Source: Bacteroidales bacterium
GTDB taxonomy: Bacteria > Bacteroidota > Bacteroidia > Bacteroidales > UBA3824
Length of the DNA: 5,361 nt
Assembly: GCA_016287995.1 (NCBI GenBank)
Contig: JAEEXW010000230.1
Span: 1-5,361 of the forward strand
Reading direction: 5' to 3'
Positions 4,506-5,361 of this stretch are shown in pieces (position 1 is the stretch's first letter; each line of letters begins with the position of its first letter). The translations under genes were made by a program, and so were the position numbers. The notes below the pieces were generated by a model. That model searched no databases, had not been told where the DNA came from, and saw nothing but the letters and a program-made list of their open reading frames with translations.

Positions 4506-5194
4506 TATTCCCATTCCACAATTCTGGAATCTTCAATGTCAATTTTTATAAGCCGCTTAGCCGTCTCAAAATCTGAAATCACCTGATGAGTATACATTGA
4601 ATAATCTTCACCAGCAGAATTAACGATGATGATTTTTCCCGCGCCGAATTTTTCGGCAGCGCGTATTCCTGAGGGCGAATCTTCAAAAACGATAATATCT
4701 TCCGGCTCCAATAGTAGCCGTTCGGCAGCACGGAAAAAAATGTCAGGTTCGGGTTTGCCATTAAAAGTGTAATCGTTGTACACAAAACGATTTTTTATAA
4801 ACCATTTTTTTAAATTGTAACGACGATAATAAAAATCCGCGTTTTCTTCATCGCTGCTCGTGGCTATCGCAATAGGAATCGCACACTCCAAACAATAATC
4901 AAACAAATCAGTTACGCCATCATGCAACTGAAAATTATCCGTTAAAATAAGATTTCGGTAAATACCTTCCTTTTCAGAGGCCAAAGTCTGCAACTCCTCC
5001 CCCGAAAAATCTCTTTTGAAAAGATACTTAAAGATTTCTGCATTTGTCTTACCGTGCATATTTTCATGTATATCTTTGTCGGTGAGACTGATAGAGTATT
5101 TCTTCAAAAAAATATTCCATGCCTTGTTGTGATACGGAGTGTCCCACAACAAAGTCCCGTTAAAATCAAATATAATCCCTTTTTGTGCCGGCAT
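4505..5194 (-). CDS. HAD-superfamily hydrolase, beta-phosphoglucomutase-like, with Asn in motif I
   Basis: This is a 229-residue cytoplasmic HAD protein with a helical cap inserted after motif I (subfamily I, phosphoglucomutase/phosphatase-like). Motif I is FDFNGTL (9-15) with nucleophile D10. Motif II is TSS at 112-114. Motif III is K147 in NGKPEPDIF. Motif IV is FEDSPSGIRAA (170-180) with E171 and D172. The second motif I aspartate, normally the general acid/base, is N12. I have seen DFNGTL in other HAD proteins of anaerobes, so it may be a subfamily trait rather than damage. Everything else looks intact. The substrate is unknown; a small phosphorylated metabolite is likely. The gene converges on the glyA-barrel pair with a shared terminator and is divergent from the gene entering the right edge. 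Confidence 0.88.
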   Translation of the reverse strand: MPAQKGIIFDFNGTLLWDTPYHNKAWNIFLKKYSISLTDKDIHENMHGKTNAEIFKYLFKRDFSGEELQTLASEKEGIYRNLILTDNFQLHDGVTDLFDYCLECAIPIAIATSSDEENADFYYRRYNLKKWFIKNRFVYNDYTFNGKPEPDIFFRAAERLLLEPEDIIVFEDSPSGIRAAEKFGAGKIIIVNSAGEDYSMYTHQVISDFETAKRLIKIDIEDSRIVEWE

Positions 5195-5214
5195 AACGAT
5201 AATATTTAATTATG

Positions 5215-5222
5215 CAAATTTA
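5215..5222 (-). promoter_or_regulatory. -7 box for the HAD gene
   Basis: TAAATTTG on the minus strand lies 20 bases before the HAD start at 5194. A TTTG at 5245-5248 on the same strand is a candidate -33 element, though the spacing of 22 is slightly long. Confidence 0.55.
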
Positions 5223-5278
5223 TAATATTTTTTCATTAAATTCACAAAAAAATTAATGAAAAATCCCAAAAAAATAAT

Positions 5279-5286
5279 TAACTTTA
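5279..5286 (+). promoter_or_regulatory. Weak -7-like box for the gene at the right edge
   Basis: TAACTTTA differs from TAnnTTTG only at the last base and lies 26 bases before the ATG at 5313. It is the best candidate in the divergent region 5195-5312, which is otherwise AT-rich with no other feature I can support. Confidence 0.3.
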
Positions 5287-5312
5287 CCCGAAAAATTTTC
5301 CATAGCCCGAGA

Positions 5313-5361
5313 ATGAGGTTAAAAGTCTGTATCATATTGTTATTATGTTTGTTAGCAAATT
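5313..5361 (+). CDS. N-terminus of a probable exported protein, cut by the window edge
   Basis: Sixteen codons are visible: MRLKVCIILLLCLLAN. A short basic N-terminus followed by a run of Ile, Leu and Cys is typical of a signal peptide or a lipoprotein signal still short of its cleavage site. No mature sequence is visible, so no function can be given. It is divergent from the HAD gene. Its intergenic position and nearby -7-like box support a real start, but 16 codons are weak evidence. Confidence 0.5.
   Translation, partial: MRLKVCIILLLCLLAN

Overview
The window looks like chromosomal DNA of a member of the Bacteroidota. It is AT-rich, with TAnnTTTG-type -7 boxes in front of several genes and A-rich leaders without clear Shine-Dalgarno sites. 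The glycine hydroxymethyltransferase appears to be of the Bacteroidota type. The species cannot be named from the sequence.

Left third (1-1167, all minus strand): a small HTH regulator is followed by at least three tandem copies of a Cys/Asp-rich small protein. Two copies are complete (79 and 87 aa); the third runs off the left edge after 12 residues. The copies share a near-identical N-terminus (MEI..FGDTSILNG) and then diverge into a tail full of x-D-C triplets. Start codons are 375 and 386 bases apart. Each complete copy has a hairpin just after its stop codon and a conserved box of about 40 bases before its start. Between the regulator and the first copy lie three dyads of the form GTGAAA-N3-TTTCAC spaced exactly 22 bp apart, then a TATATTTG promoter box. 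I read this as a regulated cluster of peptide precursors, possibly a ribosomally made, post-translationally modified peptide (RiPP) family, whose maturation genes would lie beyond the left edge. That is inference.

Middle (1168-2403): an inverted-repeat-rich intergenic element of about 210 bases with interleaved arms, then a MntA/HepT-type nucleotidyltransferase/HEPN toxin-antitoxin pair whose genes overlap by 14 bases. The HEPN protein carries the R-x4-H-x-Y motif and a C-terminal helical tail resembling the end of Rpn/PD-(D/E)XK transposase-like proteins.

Right half (2499-5361): ordinary chromosome. glyA (serine hydroxymethyltransferase) is followed 17 bases later by a secreted, probably outer-membrane beta-barrel protein, then a terminator shared with a convergent HAD-family hydrolase. 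The HAD gene is divergent from a gene entering the right edge, of which only a signal-peptide-like start is visible. The accessory block (peptide cluster, repeat element, toxin-antitoxin pair) therefore abuts housekeeping sequence at about position 2404.
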